A stretch of DNA of 64,000 nucleotides from Alloalcanivorax marinus (GCF_016906305.1 NZ_JADDOL010000007.1:62001-126000); one strand, 5' to 3'; counted from the stretch's first letter, positions 37,390 through 45,662 are shown. Program-made: numbers and translations. Notes: a model not told the origin generated them from the letters alone.

Positions 37390-37938
37390 TTACGAGGCGG
37401 TGCTGTCCGCGGAGCGGTGTTCCAGGGAGTGGCGCACTTCCTCCGCCCATTGCAGCCAGGCCCGCTGGTCGAGAATGCCGCGGCGCACGGTCAGGTAGTT
37501 GTAGACGTTTTCGTCCCGGCCACTTTCATCCAGCCGCTGTGCCAGCGCCTCGAACGTGGCCAGCCGCTCGCGCCGCTGTTTGGCCAGGGTGTCCAGTTCG
37601 CTGAGCAGCACCTGGGTATCGGCCAGCGCGCCGCCGGCCACCTTCACCATGAAGGCGTCGCGGATGCGCGCCGGCCCCGCCGGCTTCTTTAGCCAGCGCA
37701 CCAGTTCGGCACGGCCGGCGTCGGTCAGACTGTACAGCTTTTTGTCCGGTTTCCCTTCCTGCGGCACATGGCGGTAACGCACCATGTCCTGTTCACTCAG
37801 TTTCCCCAGTTCAAGATAGATCTGCTGATGGGTGGCGTTCCAAACCAGGCCGATGCTGTTGGCGAACTCCCTGGCGAGGTCATAGCCGCTGGCTTCCTGG
37901 TCTTGCAGAAGGACAAGAATGGCATGGCGCAAAGACAC
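37390..37938 (-). CDS. PadR-family transcriptional regulator
   Basis: 182 residues. The winged-helix start LRHAILVLLQDQEASGYDLAREF, then THQQIYLELGKLSEQDMVRY and KKLYSLTDAGRAELVRWL, is the PadR N-terminal domain. The C-terminal part is the helical Vir-like dimerisation domain. Target genes are unknown; the uncharacterised gene at 38148 and the DUF2804/DUF4282 pair flank it on the same strand. Confidence 0.87.
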   Translation of the reverse strand: MSLRHAILVLLQDQEASGYDLAREFANSIGLVWNATHQQIYLELGKLSEQDMVRYRHVPQEGKPDKKLYSLTDAGRAELVRWLKKPAGPARIRDAFMVKVAGGALADTQVLLSELDTLAKQRRERLATFEALAQRLDESGRDENVYNYLTVRRGILDQRAWLQWAEEVRHSLEHRSADSTAS

Positions 37939-38147
37939 GGCTCACTCCTCGTTGTTTCGTTATCGTGTGCTTTACAATTGATAGTAGAGAGCGGCCAAAG
38001 TGCTGCGCAATCCGTTGTATACGCACTTTTGTAAAAACTTGGTGTTATTCCTTCTGCCTGCGGTACGAGCGTAAGTATTTGTTACCAGCGTGTTTTCTTC
38101 AGTGAGGAAAAAAGTCGGCAATGTGGTTGTTGCTAATGCGGTTGTTC

Positions 38148-38822
38148 CTAATGGCGCACCTGCATATCGCGATAGTAGAGCGCCGACTGCAACAGCTGCT
38201 CATCGTCCAGATTCGGAATCACCTTGCCGATCACCCCGTAGCTGGCCTTGCGCGTGGTGTCCACGCCCACCGCCGCCACCTTGCGCAGAATCGGCCCGAA
38301 GCGCAGCAGCTCGATGGGTTTGTTGAAGTACCACTCCAGGGCACGGTCGGTGACGGCGCGCAGATAGTGCACCAGGTCCTCGCGCGCCCCTTGGAAATGC
38401 CCCTCCTGACAGCGTTCCGCCAGACCCCGCCCGCGCGCCGCCAGCGCCGCGTCGATGGGGAAGCCCACGTACCACCAGGCGTGTTGCGGACCCGGAAAGC
38501 GAATCTCGTCCATGTACTCGGCGGCGGCCTGGTTCTGCTTCAGAGCCATCTTGCGCGCGCTGCGCCCGATCACCACGCCGCTGGCCTTGGAAATGGTGTC
38601 CGAGGCCAGCCGCACCAGCCGCCGCTGGGTGGTCCCCAGCCCGGAATAGGACGCCGGGGTCAGGAAAAAGGCGTCCAGCGCCTCGTCGATGAAGGTGGTC
38701 ATGATCTGCTCCACCACCCTGGGTTCCGGCTCCCGGGCGCCGTCGCGCATGCGGTGGATAAAGCCGTCGGTGAGCCGGTGCAGGCGGTCGCTGGCGCGGA
38801 AGGCGACATAGGTCTGGGTCAT
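38148..38822 (-). CDS. uncharacterised 224-residue protein
   Basis: I do not recognise a family. From the ATG at 38822 (AAGGAT upstream) it reads MTQTYVAFRASDRLHRLTDG. It is rich in Arg and Ala and looks all-helical, with no signal peptide or clear membrane segment. YSGLGTTQRRLVRLASDTISKAS and the later DTTRKASYGVIGKVIPNL echo one another, hinting at an internal repeat. The high-GC codon use on this strand supports coding. It lies 209 bases upstream of the PadR gene. Confidence 0.6.
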   Translation of the reverse strand: MTQTYVAFRASDRLHRLTDGFIHRMRDGAREPEPRVVEQIMTTFIDEALDAFFLTPASYSGLGTTQRRLVRLASDTISKASGVVIGRSARKMALKQNQAAAEYMDEIRFPGPQHAWWYVGFPIDAALAARGRGLAERCQEGHFQGAREDLVHYLRAVTDRALEWYFNKPIELLRFGPILRKVAAVGVDTTRKASYGVIGKVIPNLDDEQLLQSALYYRDMQVRH

Positions 38823-38883
38823 GGGGAATCCTTGTCCGGATAAACAGGCTGTCTCCTTTGGCATCATAAGGGCGCGGCGAGCA

Positions 38884-39055
38884 GTTGAAAGTTTAAAGTT
38901 GAAAGTTAAAAGGGAAAGGCGCGTGCTGATTGGGATAATTGCATATGCGGCAATCGTGTCTTGTCGTATTCGCAGGGCGCGGGCACGGCCGGCCCGCGGG
39001 CACGGCCTGGTCCGCGCTTTCAACTTTTCGCTTTCAACTTTCAACTCGCCTTTTG
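38884..39055. repeat. inverted TTGAAAGT repeat arms
   Basis: The left arm (38884-38914) is several tandem AGTTGAAAGTT-like units; the right arm (39016-39055) is several tandem complements (CTTTCAACTT). Together they can fold into a long imperfect hairpin around about 100 bases that include two direct copies of CGGGCACGGCC. It fills most of the 292-base gap before ybjN. No open frame here looks real. Confidence 0.55.
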
Positions 39056-39114
39056 ACCCTTTCTTTTCCCCCCTGAATGCCGGATCATGCGCCCCCGGAT
39101 AAAGGAGCGTGCCC

Positions 39115-39591
39115 ATGCACACGGTGGTGACGCCGGACGCGGAACAAGTCACGCGCTGGCTGGAACAGGCCAACATACAGTTCTACATCTGCGATCAGTG
39201 CCACGGCCTGCACTTCTCCGAGCTGCAAAGCCGGGAAGGGGTGGTCGATGCCCGCCTGTTCGTGGAGGAGGACGGTTTGCTGCTCTCCACCGAGCTGGAG
39301 CTGCGGCCCGCGGCGATCTTCGCCGCCCAGGCCGAACTCAGCCGCCTGAACATGGACTATCCGTCCCTCAAGCTGTTCCTGGATATCAACGACGATGCCC
39401 TGCCGCGCATGGTCGCCTGCGACCTGCTGCTGGGCCGCCAGGGCGTGACCTTCGACCAGTTCATCTATTTCGTGCAGGCCACCCTGGACGCCACCGTGCA
39501 ACTGCTGGAAGATTGCCAGCAGGCCGACTGGCTGTTCTGGCCGGACGAGGACGACACGCCCCCGCCGGAATCCGGTGGTGCCCTGCACTGA
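39115..39591 (+). CDS. YbjN-domain protein
   Basis: 158 residues. The fold resembles a type III secretion chaperone: FYICDQCHGLHFSELQ, DARLFVEEDGLLLSTELEL, and LKLFLDINDDALPRMVACD. The AAGGAG at 39102 is placed for the ATG at 39115, not for the in-frame GTG six bases upstream. YbjN proteins modulate stress and motility in enterics; the role here is unknown. Confidence 0.75.
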   Translation: MHTVVTPDAEQVTRWLEQANIQFYICDQCHGLHFSELQSREGVVDARLFVEEDGLLLSTELELRPAAIFAAQAELSRLNMDYPSLKLFLDINDDALPRMVACDLLLGRQGVTFDQFIYFVQATLDATVQLLEDCQQADWLFWPDEDDTPPPESGGALH

Positions 39592-39594
39592 GGT

Positions 39595-39614
39595 ATCGCG
39601 GCTTTAGCCGCGAT
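39595..39614. repeat. single REP unit
   Basis: ATCGCGGCTTTAGCCGCGAT, a perfect palindrome with a TT-type centre, directly after ybjN. Confidence 0.75.
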
Positions 39615-39686
39615 GGGATTGCCCCCGGCACGACCATACAAACGGGCCCCGGCCCCGAGGAAACGACCCTGACCAACCCGGCCGAT

Positions 39687-40334
39687 GTGATCGGCGGCCC
39701 CGGCGGCGACCGCTGCCAGCGCCTGATCGACGATCTGGTGGCGCGCCACTACGCGGTGGCGCCGGACTATTTCCCCGCCCATCTGATTCGCGCCCTGCGC
39801 CGGGAAGCGCTTTCGCGCGACCGCCGCGGCGAATTCCAGGCCGCCGGCATCGGCCGGGGCCGTGAGCAGCACCGCAACGAACGGGTACGCCGCGACCGCA
39901 CCCTGTGGCTGGACGGCTCAACCCTGGCCCAGTGCACACTGCTCGAGGAGATGGAACAGCTGCGGCTGGCGGTGAACCGGGCCCTGTTCCTGGGGCTGTT
40001 CGACCTGGAAGCGCACTTCGCCCTGTACGACCCGGGCGCCTTCTACCGCCGCCATCTGGACGCCTTCAACGGCAACAACGGCCGGGTGCTCTCGGCGGTG
40101 CTCTACCTGAACCGGGACTGGCGCGACGACGAGGGCGGCCGCCTGCGCATCTGGCCGGAGCCGGACGCCACCGTGCCGGACCTGGACGTGGCGCCCCGCG
40201 CCGGCACCCTGGTGTGCTTCCTCAGCGACCGCATCCCCCATGAGGTGCTGGAAGCCCAGCGCCAGCGGCTCAGCATCGCCGGCTGGTTCCGCTGCAACAA
40301 CAGCACCGCCGTCGCCGCCGACCCGGCCCGCTGA
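39687..40334 (+). CDS. 2OG-Fe(II) oxygenase (prolyl-4-hydroxylase-like)
   Basis: 215 residues from a GTG start. The iron ligands are visible: HxD in YRRHLDAFNG and the distal His in RIPHEVLEAQ, with the 2-oxoglutarate-binding Arg in QRLSIAGWF. LSAVLYLNRDWRDDEGGRLRIW is typical of the P4Hc domain. The start is uncertain: no ATG is available, and a CTG at 39669 has a better ribosome site (GAGGAA). The gene ends inside a REP element. Confidence 0.8.
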   Translation: MIGGPGGDRCQRLIDDLVARHYAVAPDYFPAHLIRALRREALSRDRRGEFQAAGIGRGREQHRNERVRRDRTLWLDGSTLAQCTLLEEMEQLRLAVNRALFLGLFDLEAHFALYDPGAFYRRHLDAFNGNNGRVLSAVLYLNRDWRDDEGGRLRIWPEPDATVPDLDVAPRAGTLVCFLSDRIPHEVLEAQRQRLSIAGWFRCNNSTAVAADPAR

Positions 40335-40392
40335 TCGCGGCTGAAGCCGCTCCTACGGAGCAGGCCGTTGTAGGAGCGGCTTCAGCCGCGAC
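40334..40392. repeat. REP pair (REPIN-like)
   Basis: Reverse unit 40334-40356 and forward unit 40370-40392, 13 bases apart, each with the GTAGGAGCGGC...GCCGCGA core. It starts at the last base of the oxygenase stop codon and ends seven bases before the hsp20 heat-shock promoter. Confidence 0.83.
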
Positions 40393-40398
40393 CCAGGC

Positions 40399-40426
40399 CT
40401 TGAAAATTCCCCGCCCACCCCGAAAT
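40399..40426 (+). promoter_or_regulatory. sigma-32 heat-shock promoter of hsp20
   Basis: CTTGAAA (40399-40405), twelve bases, then CCCCGAAAT (40418-40426). This closely matches the RpoH consensus (CTTGAAA, CCCCATNT). The leader to the hsp20 ATG is about 90 bases. Confidence 0.82.
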
Positions 40427-40466
40427 TATCCCCAGTGACAGCTTTAGCCGGCTAATCACGACACTG

Positions 40467-40520
40467 ACCTTGTCCTTTCGGTCGCCTTCGGGGACCGTTC
40501 GAGATGTATTGGAGGTAACG
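40467..40520 (+). promoter_or_regulatory. candidate RNA thermometer in the hsp20 leader
   Basis: A hairpin with a UUCG loop and a single bulged G (40479-40497) stands before the ribosome site. ACCT at 40467 and CGTT at 40496 can pair with the GGAGGTAACG start region. Leaders of ibpA-like genes often hide the ribosome site in ROSE-type structures; this one has no exact match to the ROSE consensus. Confidence 0.4.
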
Positions 40521-40522
40521 TG

Positions 40523-40975
40523 ATGAACACCTTGGCACCCCTGTTCCGACATTCAGTGGGGTTTGATCGCTTCGACGACTGGCTGGAAAGCGTGCTGCGC
40601 GCCGACCAATCCAACGGCTACCCGCCGTACGACATCATCCGCGAGCAGGACGGCACCTACCGCGTGGTGATGGCGGTGGCCGGCTTCGGCCGCGACGAAC
40701 TGGACATCACCGTCCAGGAGAATCTGCTGCGCATCACCGGCAAGCCCCGCGAAAGCGCCCCCGACGACACCCGCACCTGGCTGCATCGCGGCATCGCCCG
40801 GCGCGCCTTCGAGCGCAGCTTCCGGCTGGCGGACCACGTGCAGGTGGAAGGCGCCCGCTTCGAGGACGGCCTGCTGGTGGTGGCCCTGACCCGGGTGGTT
40901 CCGGAGTCCGCCAAGCCCCGGCAGGTGCCGATCCAGGGCGCCGGCCACACCGTCGATGGCGGCGGCGGCGAATAA
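40523..40975 (+). CDS. small heat-shock protein Hsp20 (IbpA-like)
   Basis: 150 residues. The N-terminus MNTLAPLFRHSVGFDRFDDW is IbpA-like, followed by an alpha-crystallin domain (YDIIREQDGTYRVVMAVAGF to RAFERSFRLADHVQVEGARF-DGLLVVAL). It is an ATP-independent chaperone that holds aggregating proteins. GGAGG lies seven bases before the ATG. A sigma-32 promoter lies upstream. Confidence 0.93.
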   Translation: MNTLAPLFRHSVGFDRFDDWLESVLRADQSNGYPPYDIIREQDGTYRVVMAVAGFGRDELDITVQENLLRITGKPRESAPDDTRTWLHRGIARRAFERSFRLADHVQVEGARFEDGLLVVALTRVVPESAKPRQVPIQGAGHTVDGGGGE

Positions 40976-41009
40976 ATCGCCGCCCGACCGGAGCCGGCGG
41001 CCCGGGCGC

Positions 41010-41038
41010 TTGCAAAGGCCCGGGCCTTTGGCCACAAT
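41010..41038 (+). promoter_or_regulatory. ffs promoter
   Basis: -35 TTGCAA (41010-41015), 17 bases, -10 CACAAT (41033-41038). The spacer contains an 18-base perfect palindrome (41013-41030). Transcription would start about 20 bases before the mature 4.5S RNA, giving a short leader with a hairpin (GCTCGC...GCGAGC), like the processed leader of E. coli 4.5S RNA. Confidence 0.6.
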
Positions 41039-41063
41039 GCGCGCTCGCTGAAAGGCGAGCGAT

Positions 41064-41173
<110 letters not shown>

Positions 41174-41204
41174 TCCAATTTCCTTCACCGTTTTATTTTT
41201 TCGC

Positions 41205-41369
41205 TCAGCCCGGTTCGAACTCGGGCATCACTCGTTTCAGGAACGCATCAAACAGCGGCACCGTGAACGCGGTATCCCCGTGGCTCGGGCTCCAGATCAT
41301 CCCTTTCTGAATAAGATTGTTGCGAATCGGAGCCTGTAGACGAAGATAAATCCCGTCTCTATAGCCAGA
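41205..41369 (-). pseudogene. C-terminal remnant of an AAA-type ATPase/DNA-binding protein
   Basis: A 54-codon open stretch (minus strand) reads SGYRDGIYLRLQAPIRNNL, then IQKGMIWSPSHGDTAFTVPL and FDAFLKRVMPEFEPG before a TGA. The GMIWSPSHGDTAFTVPLFD end resembles the C-termini of some large ATP-binding proteins of mobile regions, as far as I can recall; this needs a search. It is preceded by an in-frame TAA and lacks a start. The surrounding 41180-41430 is clearly AT-rich compared with the chromosome. No other gene lies in this 350-base gap. Confidence 0.5.
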
Positions 41370-41525
41370 TTAGCAAATTTATCTCCAATCGATAATTTCC
41401 CTAAAGTACCTTGAGAATGCAAGGTGGTCGGGGCCTTGTTTGGTCGATCCGCTGTCCCCCACCGGCGAGATTCGCTAGCATACGGGTTTTCCCGAAGCCC
41501 CCGAACGCCGTCCGGCTGGAGAGCG

Positions 41526-43532
41526 ATGAGTTACCAGGTTCTAGCCCGCAAGTACCGCCCGCGCACCTTCAACGAGCTGGTCGGTCAGGAGCATGTATCC
41601 CGGGCGCTGACCCATGCGCTGGATCAGGATCGCCTGCATCACGCCTACCTGTTCACCGGCACCCGCGGCGTGGGCAAGACCACCATTGCGCGGATTCTGT
41701 CGCGTTGCCTGAACTGCGAGGAGGGCGTCAGCAGCCAGCCGTGCGGGGTGTGTCCCACCTGCAAGGAAATCGGCGAGGGACGCTTCGTGGATCTGATCGA
41801 GGTGGACGCCGCCAGCCGCACCAAGGTGGAGGACACTCGCGAGCTGCTGGAAAACGTGCAGTACGCGCCCACCCGGGGCCGCTACAAGGTGTACCTGATC
41901 GATGAGGTGCACATGCTCTCGGCCCATTCCTTCAATGCGCTGCTGAAGACGCTGGAGGAACCGCCGCCCCATGTGAAATTCCTGCTCGCCACCACCGACC
42001 CGCAGAAGATGCCGGTGACGATCCTGTCCCGCTGCCTGCAGTTCAGCCTCAAGGCGCTGCCGGCGGAGCAGATCGCCGGGCACCTGAAGACGCTGCTGGA
42101 ACGGGAGATGATCCGCTTCGAGGAGCCGGCGCTGCTGGCCCTGGGCCGCGCCGCCCAGGGCTCCATGCGCGACGCCCTGAGCCTCACCGACCAGGCCATC
42201 GCCTTCGGCGGCGAGCAGCTCAGCGAGCAGGCGGTGAGCGCCATGCTCGGCACCGTGGACCGGGGCCATGTGCGTACCCTGCTGGAGGCCCTGGCCGGCG
42301 GTGAGGCGGCGGCGGTGTTGCGGGCGCTGGCCGGCATCGCCGAGCACGCCCCGGACGAGCTGGCGCTGCTCGACGAGGTGGTGGCGGCGCTGCACGAGCT
42401 GGCGGTGATCCAGGCCCTGGGCGGCGAGGGCGCCGACGCGGACATGGTGGCGCTGGCCGGCCGCTTCCAGGCGGAACAGATCCAGCTGTATTACGACGTG
42501 GCGCTGCGCGGCCGCCGGGACGTGCAGGAGGCGCCGGACGCCCGCGCCGCCCTGGAAATGAGCCTGCTGCGCATGGTGCTGTTCTCCCCGCGTGGCGTGC
42601 TGCCCGGCGGGGAGGCCCGGGGCCCGGCAAAAAAGCCTGAGCCGGCGCCGGCCGCCGGCGGCGGCTCCTCCACGGCGGGCGCCCCGGCGCCCTCCGCCGC
42701 GCCCCCGGCACATTCGAACCCGGCCCCTGCAAACCCGGTACCGTCGACCCCGCCAGAAAGCGCGCCGGCGGACCGGCCCACCGCCACCCCCGGCGACCTG
42801 CGGGCCCTGCTGGGTGACGACAAGGCCACCCGGCGCAAGCCGGCGCCCGCCGAGTCGCCGGCACCCGCTCAAGCCCGGGTGCCGGCCGATCCGGCGCCGG
42901 CGAATCAGGGGGCCGCACCGGTGCCGCCCGCCGCCCGCGACGACGACCCCCCGCCCTGGAACGAGGAGCCGCCGCCCTGGGACGAGGCGCCCCCGGCCAT
43001 GGCGGACGACGCCCCGGTGGCGGCCCCCGCGCCGGCCCGTGAGGCACCGGCGGCGGCCGCCCGCGCCGAACCGGCTCCGGACCGGACCCCGGCGCCGCGC
43101 CAGGAGGCCGCTCCGCTGCCCCTGGCCGAGCCCGGCTCCGATCAGGAGGTGGGGGCCTGGTGGGCGGCCCTGGTGGAACGGCTGCCCCTGGACGGCACCG
43201 TGCGCAACCTGGCCCGCAACGCGGTGCTGACCGCCCGCGACCAGGACCAGTGGACCCTGCGCCTGGCCACCGGCCATCAGGTGCTGGTTAGCCAGGAGCG
43301 CACCCAGGAGCTGGCCGGCGCCCTCAGCGACTACTTCCAGCGCCGCATCCGACTCAATCTGGAGTTCGAGGCTGACGCCGGCGACACGCCGGAGGCCCTG
43401 GACCAGGCCCGTCGCGCCGAGCGCCTGGCGGAGGCCCGCCAGGCGCTGCTCGACGACGACACCGTGCGGACCCTGATCGACCAGTTCAACGCCCGCCTGG
43501 ATGAAAACAGCATCCGCCCGCGGGAACTCTGA
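41526..43532 (+). CDS. dnaX: DNA polymerase III subunit tau/gamma
   Basis: 668 residues (tau). It is the clamp-loader ATPase and holds the replisome together. Walker A GTRGVGKTTIARIL, four-Cys zinc module (CLNCEEG..QPCGVCPTC), Walker B YLIDEVHMLS and sensor LLATTDPQKMP are intact. A long Pro/Ala-rich linker (about 368-535) precedes the alpha- and DnaB-binding C-terminus. A slippery A AAA AAG at codons 368-370 would give a 371-residue gamma. dnaX-ybaB-recR is the usual operon. Confidence 0.96.
   Translation: MSYQVLARKYRPRTFNELVGQEHVSRALTHALDQDRLHHAYLFTGTRGVGKTTIARILSRCLNCEEGVSSQPCGVCPTCKEIGEGRFVDLIEVDAASRTKVEDTRELLENVQYAPTRGRYKVYLIDEVHMLSAHSFNALLKTLEEPPPHVKFLLATTDPQKMPVTILSRCLQFSLKALPAEQIAGHLKTLLEREMIRFEEPALLALGRAAQGSMRDALSLTDQAIAFGGEQLSEQAVSAMLGTVDRGHVRTLLEALAGGEAAAVLRALAGIAEHAPDELALLDEVVAALHELAVIQALGGEGADADMVALAGRFQAEQIQLYYDVALRGRRDVQEAPDARAALEMSLLRMVLFSPRGVLPGGEARGPAKKPEPAPAAGGGSSTAGAPAPSAAPPAHSNPAPANPVPSTPPESAPADRPTATPGDLRALLGDDKATRRKPAPAESPAPAQARVPADPAPANQGAAPVPPAARDDDPPPWNEEPPPWDEAPPAMADDAPVAAPAPAREAPAAAARAEPAPDRTPAPRQEAAPLPLAEPGSDQEVGAWWAALVERLPLDGTVRNLARNAVLTARDQDQWTLRLATGHQVLVSQERTQELAGALSDYFQRRIRLNLEFEADAGDTPEALDQARRAERLAEARQALLDDDTVRTLIDQFNARLDENSIRPREL
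42609..42667 (+). promoter_or_regulatory. dnaX programmed -1 frameshift cassette
   Basis: In frame, GCA AAA AAG gives the heptamer A AAA AAG (42629-42635). A Shine-Dalgarno-like GGGGAGG (42609-42615) lies 13 bases before it. A very strong hairpin (42639-42667, 12 pairs and one G-G mismatch, CCG loop) starts three bases after it. A -1 shift reads GCC then TGA at once (42638-42640). This is the same arrangement as in E. coli dnaX. Confidence 0.82.
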
Positions 43533-43553
43533 GCCCAGCCAACCGAGGTTGCC

Positions 43554-43871
43554 ATGGATTTCGACATGAACAATCTGCTGCAGCAGGCCCAGGCCATGCA
43601 GGAGAAAATGAAGCAGGCCCAGGAAGACGTGGCCAAGGCGGAAGTCACCGGTGAAGCCGGCGCCGGCCTGGTCAAGGTGGTGATGAACGGCCGCCACGAC
43701 GTGAAAAGCGTGGCCATCGACGACAGCCTGATGAGCGAAGACAAGGACATGCTCGAGGACCTGCTGGCCGCCGCCGTCAACGACGCGGTGCGGCGCGTGG
43801 AGCGTCAGCAGCAGGACATGATGAAGGGCATGGCCGGCGACTTCCCGTTTCCGCCGGGCTTCAAACCGTGA
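43554..43871 (+). CDS. ybaB: YbaB/EbfC nucleoid-associated protein
   Basis: 105 residues. [39 protein letters not shown] and [15 protein letters not shown] are the family pattern. It is a small dimeric DNA-binding protein that sits between dnaX and recR in most bacteria. It overlaps recR by four bases. Confidence 0.93.
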   Translation: MDFDMNNLLQQAQAMQEKMKQAQEDVAKAEVTGEAGAGLVKVVMNGRHDVKSVAIDDSLMSEDKDMLEDLLAAAVNDAVRRVERQQQDMMKGMAGDFPFPPGFKP

Positions 43872-44470
43872 AACACGCCCCCCTGGTGGAATCGCTGATC
43901 GAGGCCTTCACCTGCCTGCCCGGGGTGGGGCCCCGTTCCGCCCAGCGCATGGCCTACGCGCTGCTGGAGCGCGGCCGCGAGGACGGCCGCCAGCTGGCCG
44001 GCGCCCTCACCGCGGCCATGGACGGCGTGCGTCACTGCCAGCGCTGCCGCAACTACGCGGAGCACGACCTCTGCCCGATCTGCCAGGACCCGCGCCGTGA
44101 CGCCGGGCTGGTGTGCATCGTCGCCTCGCCGGCGGACGTGCTGGCCCTGGAACAGTCCGGCGAATACCGGGGTCACTACTTCGTGCTGATGGGGCAGCTC
44201 TCGCCGCTGGACGGCATCGGCCCCCGGGAGCTGGGGCTGGACGTGCTGGAGCAGCGTCTCAACGAGGGCCAGATTCAGGAGCTGATTCTGGCCACCGGCA
44301 CCACCGTGGAAGGGGAGGCCACCGCCCACTACGTGCTGGACCTGGCCCGCGAGGCCGGCGTCAGCGTGTCGCGCATCGCCCAGGGCGTGCCCATGGGCGG
44401 CGACCTGGAATTCGTGGACGGCGCCACCCTGGCCCAGGCCCTGCGCGGCCGCCGGCCGTTTTCCACCTGA
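43868..44470 (+). CDS. recR: recombination protein RecR
   Basis: 200 residues. RecR acts with RecF/RecO to load RecA on gaps. Helix-hairpin-helix [17 protein letters not shown], four-Cys zinc finger ([18 protein letters not shown]), and Toprim domain [21 protein letters not shown] are present. It starts with GTG overlapping the ybaB stop (GTGA). Confidence 0.95.
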   Translation: MKHAPLVESLIEAFTCLPGVGPRSAQRMAYALLERGREDGRQLAGALTAAMDGVRHCQRCRNYAEHDLCPICQDPRRDAGLVCIVASPADVLALEQSGEYRGHYFVLMGQLSPLDGIGPRELGLDVLEQRLNEGQIQELILATGTTVEGEATAHYVLDLAREAGVSVSRIAQGVPMGGDLEFVDGATLAQALRGRRPFST

Positions 44471-44516
44471 CCCGGCCGCGCTACACTGAGATCCACCCGC
44501 GGAGGAAGGACCCGCC

Positions 44517-45530
44517 ATGCAAACCACCCTGATCACCGGCGGCGCCGGCTACATCGGCTCCCACACGGTGCTGCGTCTGCTTGAGGAAGATCGCCCTGTA
44601 CTGGTGCTCGACAACCTGGTCAACAGCAGCCGCGAAGCGCTGCGCCGGGTGGAGCGCATCACCGGCCGCACCGTGACCTTCGTGGAAGGGGACATCCGCG
44701 ACGGTGCCTTGCTCGACCGCCTGTTCGCCGAGCACGACATCGGCGCCGTGATCCACTTCGCCGGCCTCAAGGCGGTGGGCGAATCGGTGGCCCAGCCGCT
44801 GCGTTACTACGACTGCAACGTGGTCGGCTCCCTGCGTCTGTTCGAGGCCATGCAGCGCGCCGGGGTGCGCACCCTGGTGTTCAGCTCCTCCGCCACCGTC
44901 TACGGCGACCCGGCCACGGTGCCGATCCGCGAGGACTTCCCGCTCAGCGCCACCAACCCCTACGGCGCCACCAAGCTGCACATCGAGGACATGCTGCGCG
45001 ACCTGCATGTGGCCGACCCGCAATGGCGCATCGCGCTGCTGCGTTACTTCAATCCGGTGGGCGCCCACGAAAGCGGCCTGATCGGCGAGGACCCCAGCGA
45101 CACCCCCAACAATCTGATGCCCTACGTGGCCCAGGTGGCGGTGGGCAAGCGCGAGCGCCTTAATGTGTTCGGCGGCGACTATCCGACCCCGGACGGCACC
45201 GGCGTGCGCGATTACATCCATGTGATGGATCTGGCCCAGGGCCATCTGGCGGCCCTGGACGCGCTGGTCGGACAGGGCGGCCTGATCACCACCAATCTCG
45301 GCACCGGTCGCGGTTACAGCGTGCTGGAAATGATCCGCGCCTTTGAAAAGGCCAGCGGCCGTCCGGTCCCCCACGCGGTGGTGGCGCGCCGGCCCGGTGA
45401 CGTGGCGGTGTGCTTTGCCGATCCGGCCCACGCCGAGCGGGTGCTGGGCTGGCGCGCCCGGCGCGGCATCGACGAAATGTGCGCCGACCACTGGCGTTGG
45501 CAGGAACGCAATCCCACCGGCTATCGCTGA
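44517..45530 (+). CDS. galE: UDP-glucose 4-epimerase
   Basis: 337 residues. It interconverts UDP-glucose and UDP-galactose. NAD-binding ITGGAGYIGSHTVLRLLE, the SSSATVYGDP serine and the NPYGATKL YxxxK catalytic pair are present. It is followed by an export and glycosyltransferase cluster, so it likely supplies UDP-galactopyranose to Glf at 50654. GGAGGAAGG precedes the ATG. 132 bases separate it from the next gene. Confidence 0.94.
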   Translation: MQTTLITGGAGYIGSHTVLRLLEEDRPVLVLDNLVNSSREALRRVERITGRTVTFVEGDIRDGALLDRLFAEHDIGAVIHFAGLKAVGESVAQPLRYYDCNVVGSLRLFEAMQRAGVRTLVFSSSATVYGDPATVPIREDFPLSATNPYGATKLHIEDMLRDLHVADPQWRIALLRYFNPVGAHESGLIGEDPSDTPNNLMPYVAQVAVGKRERLNVFGGDYPTPDGTGVRDYIHVMDLAQGHLAALDALVGQGGLITTNLGTGRGYSVLEMIRAFEKASGRPVPHAVVARRPGDVAVCFADPAHAERVLGWRARRGIDEMCADHWRWQERNPTGYR

Positions 45531-45662
45531 CTTCCCGGTCATGTGGAAGGCTTCGTAAAAATTCGCTAACCACGCCGCCCGTCGCCCTCAATTGCGACCT
45601 CTTACCGATTTCCCTTCCGGCATCGTGATAGGTTTTCTTCACGTTTTTTTGCCGGAAGTAGT

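Noticed and set aside
38821-39102. 93-codon frame before ybjN
   Set aside because: It is made of the TTGAAAGT repeat arms and has no ribosome site.
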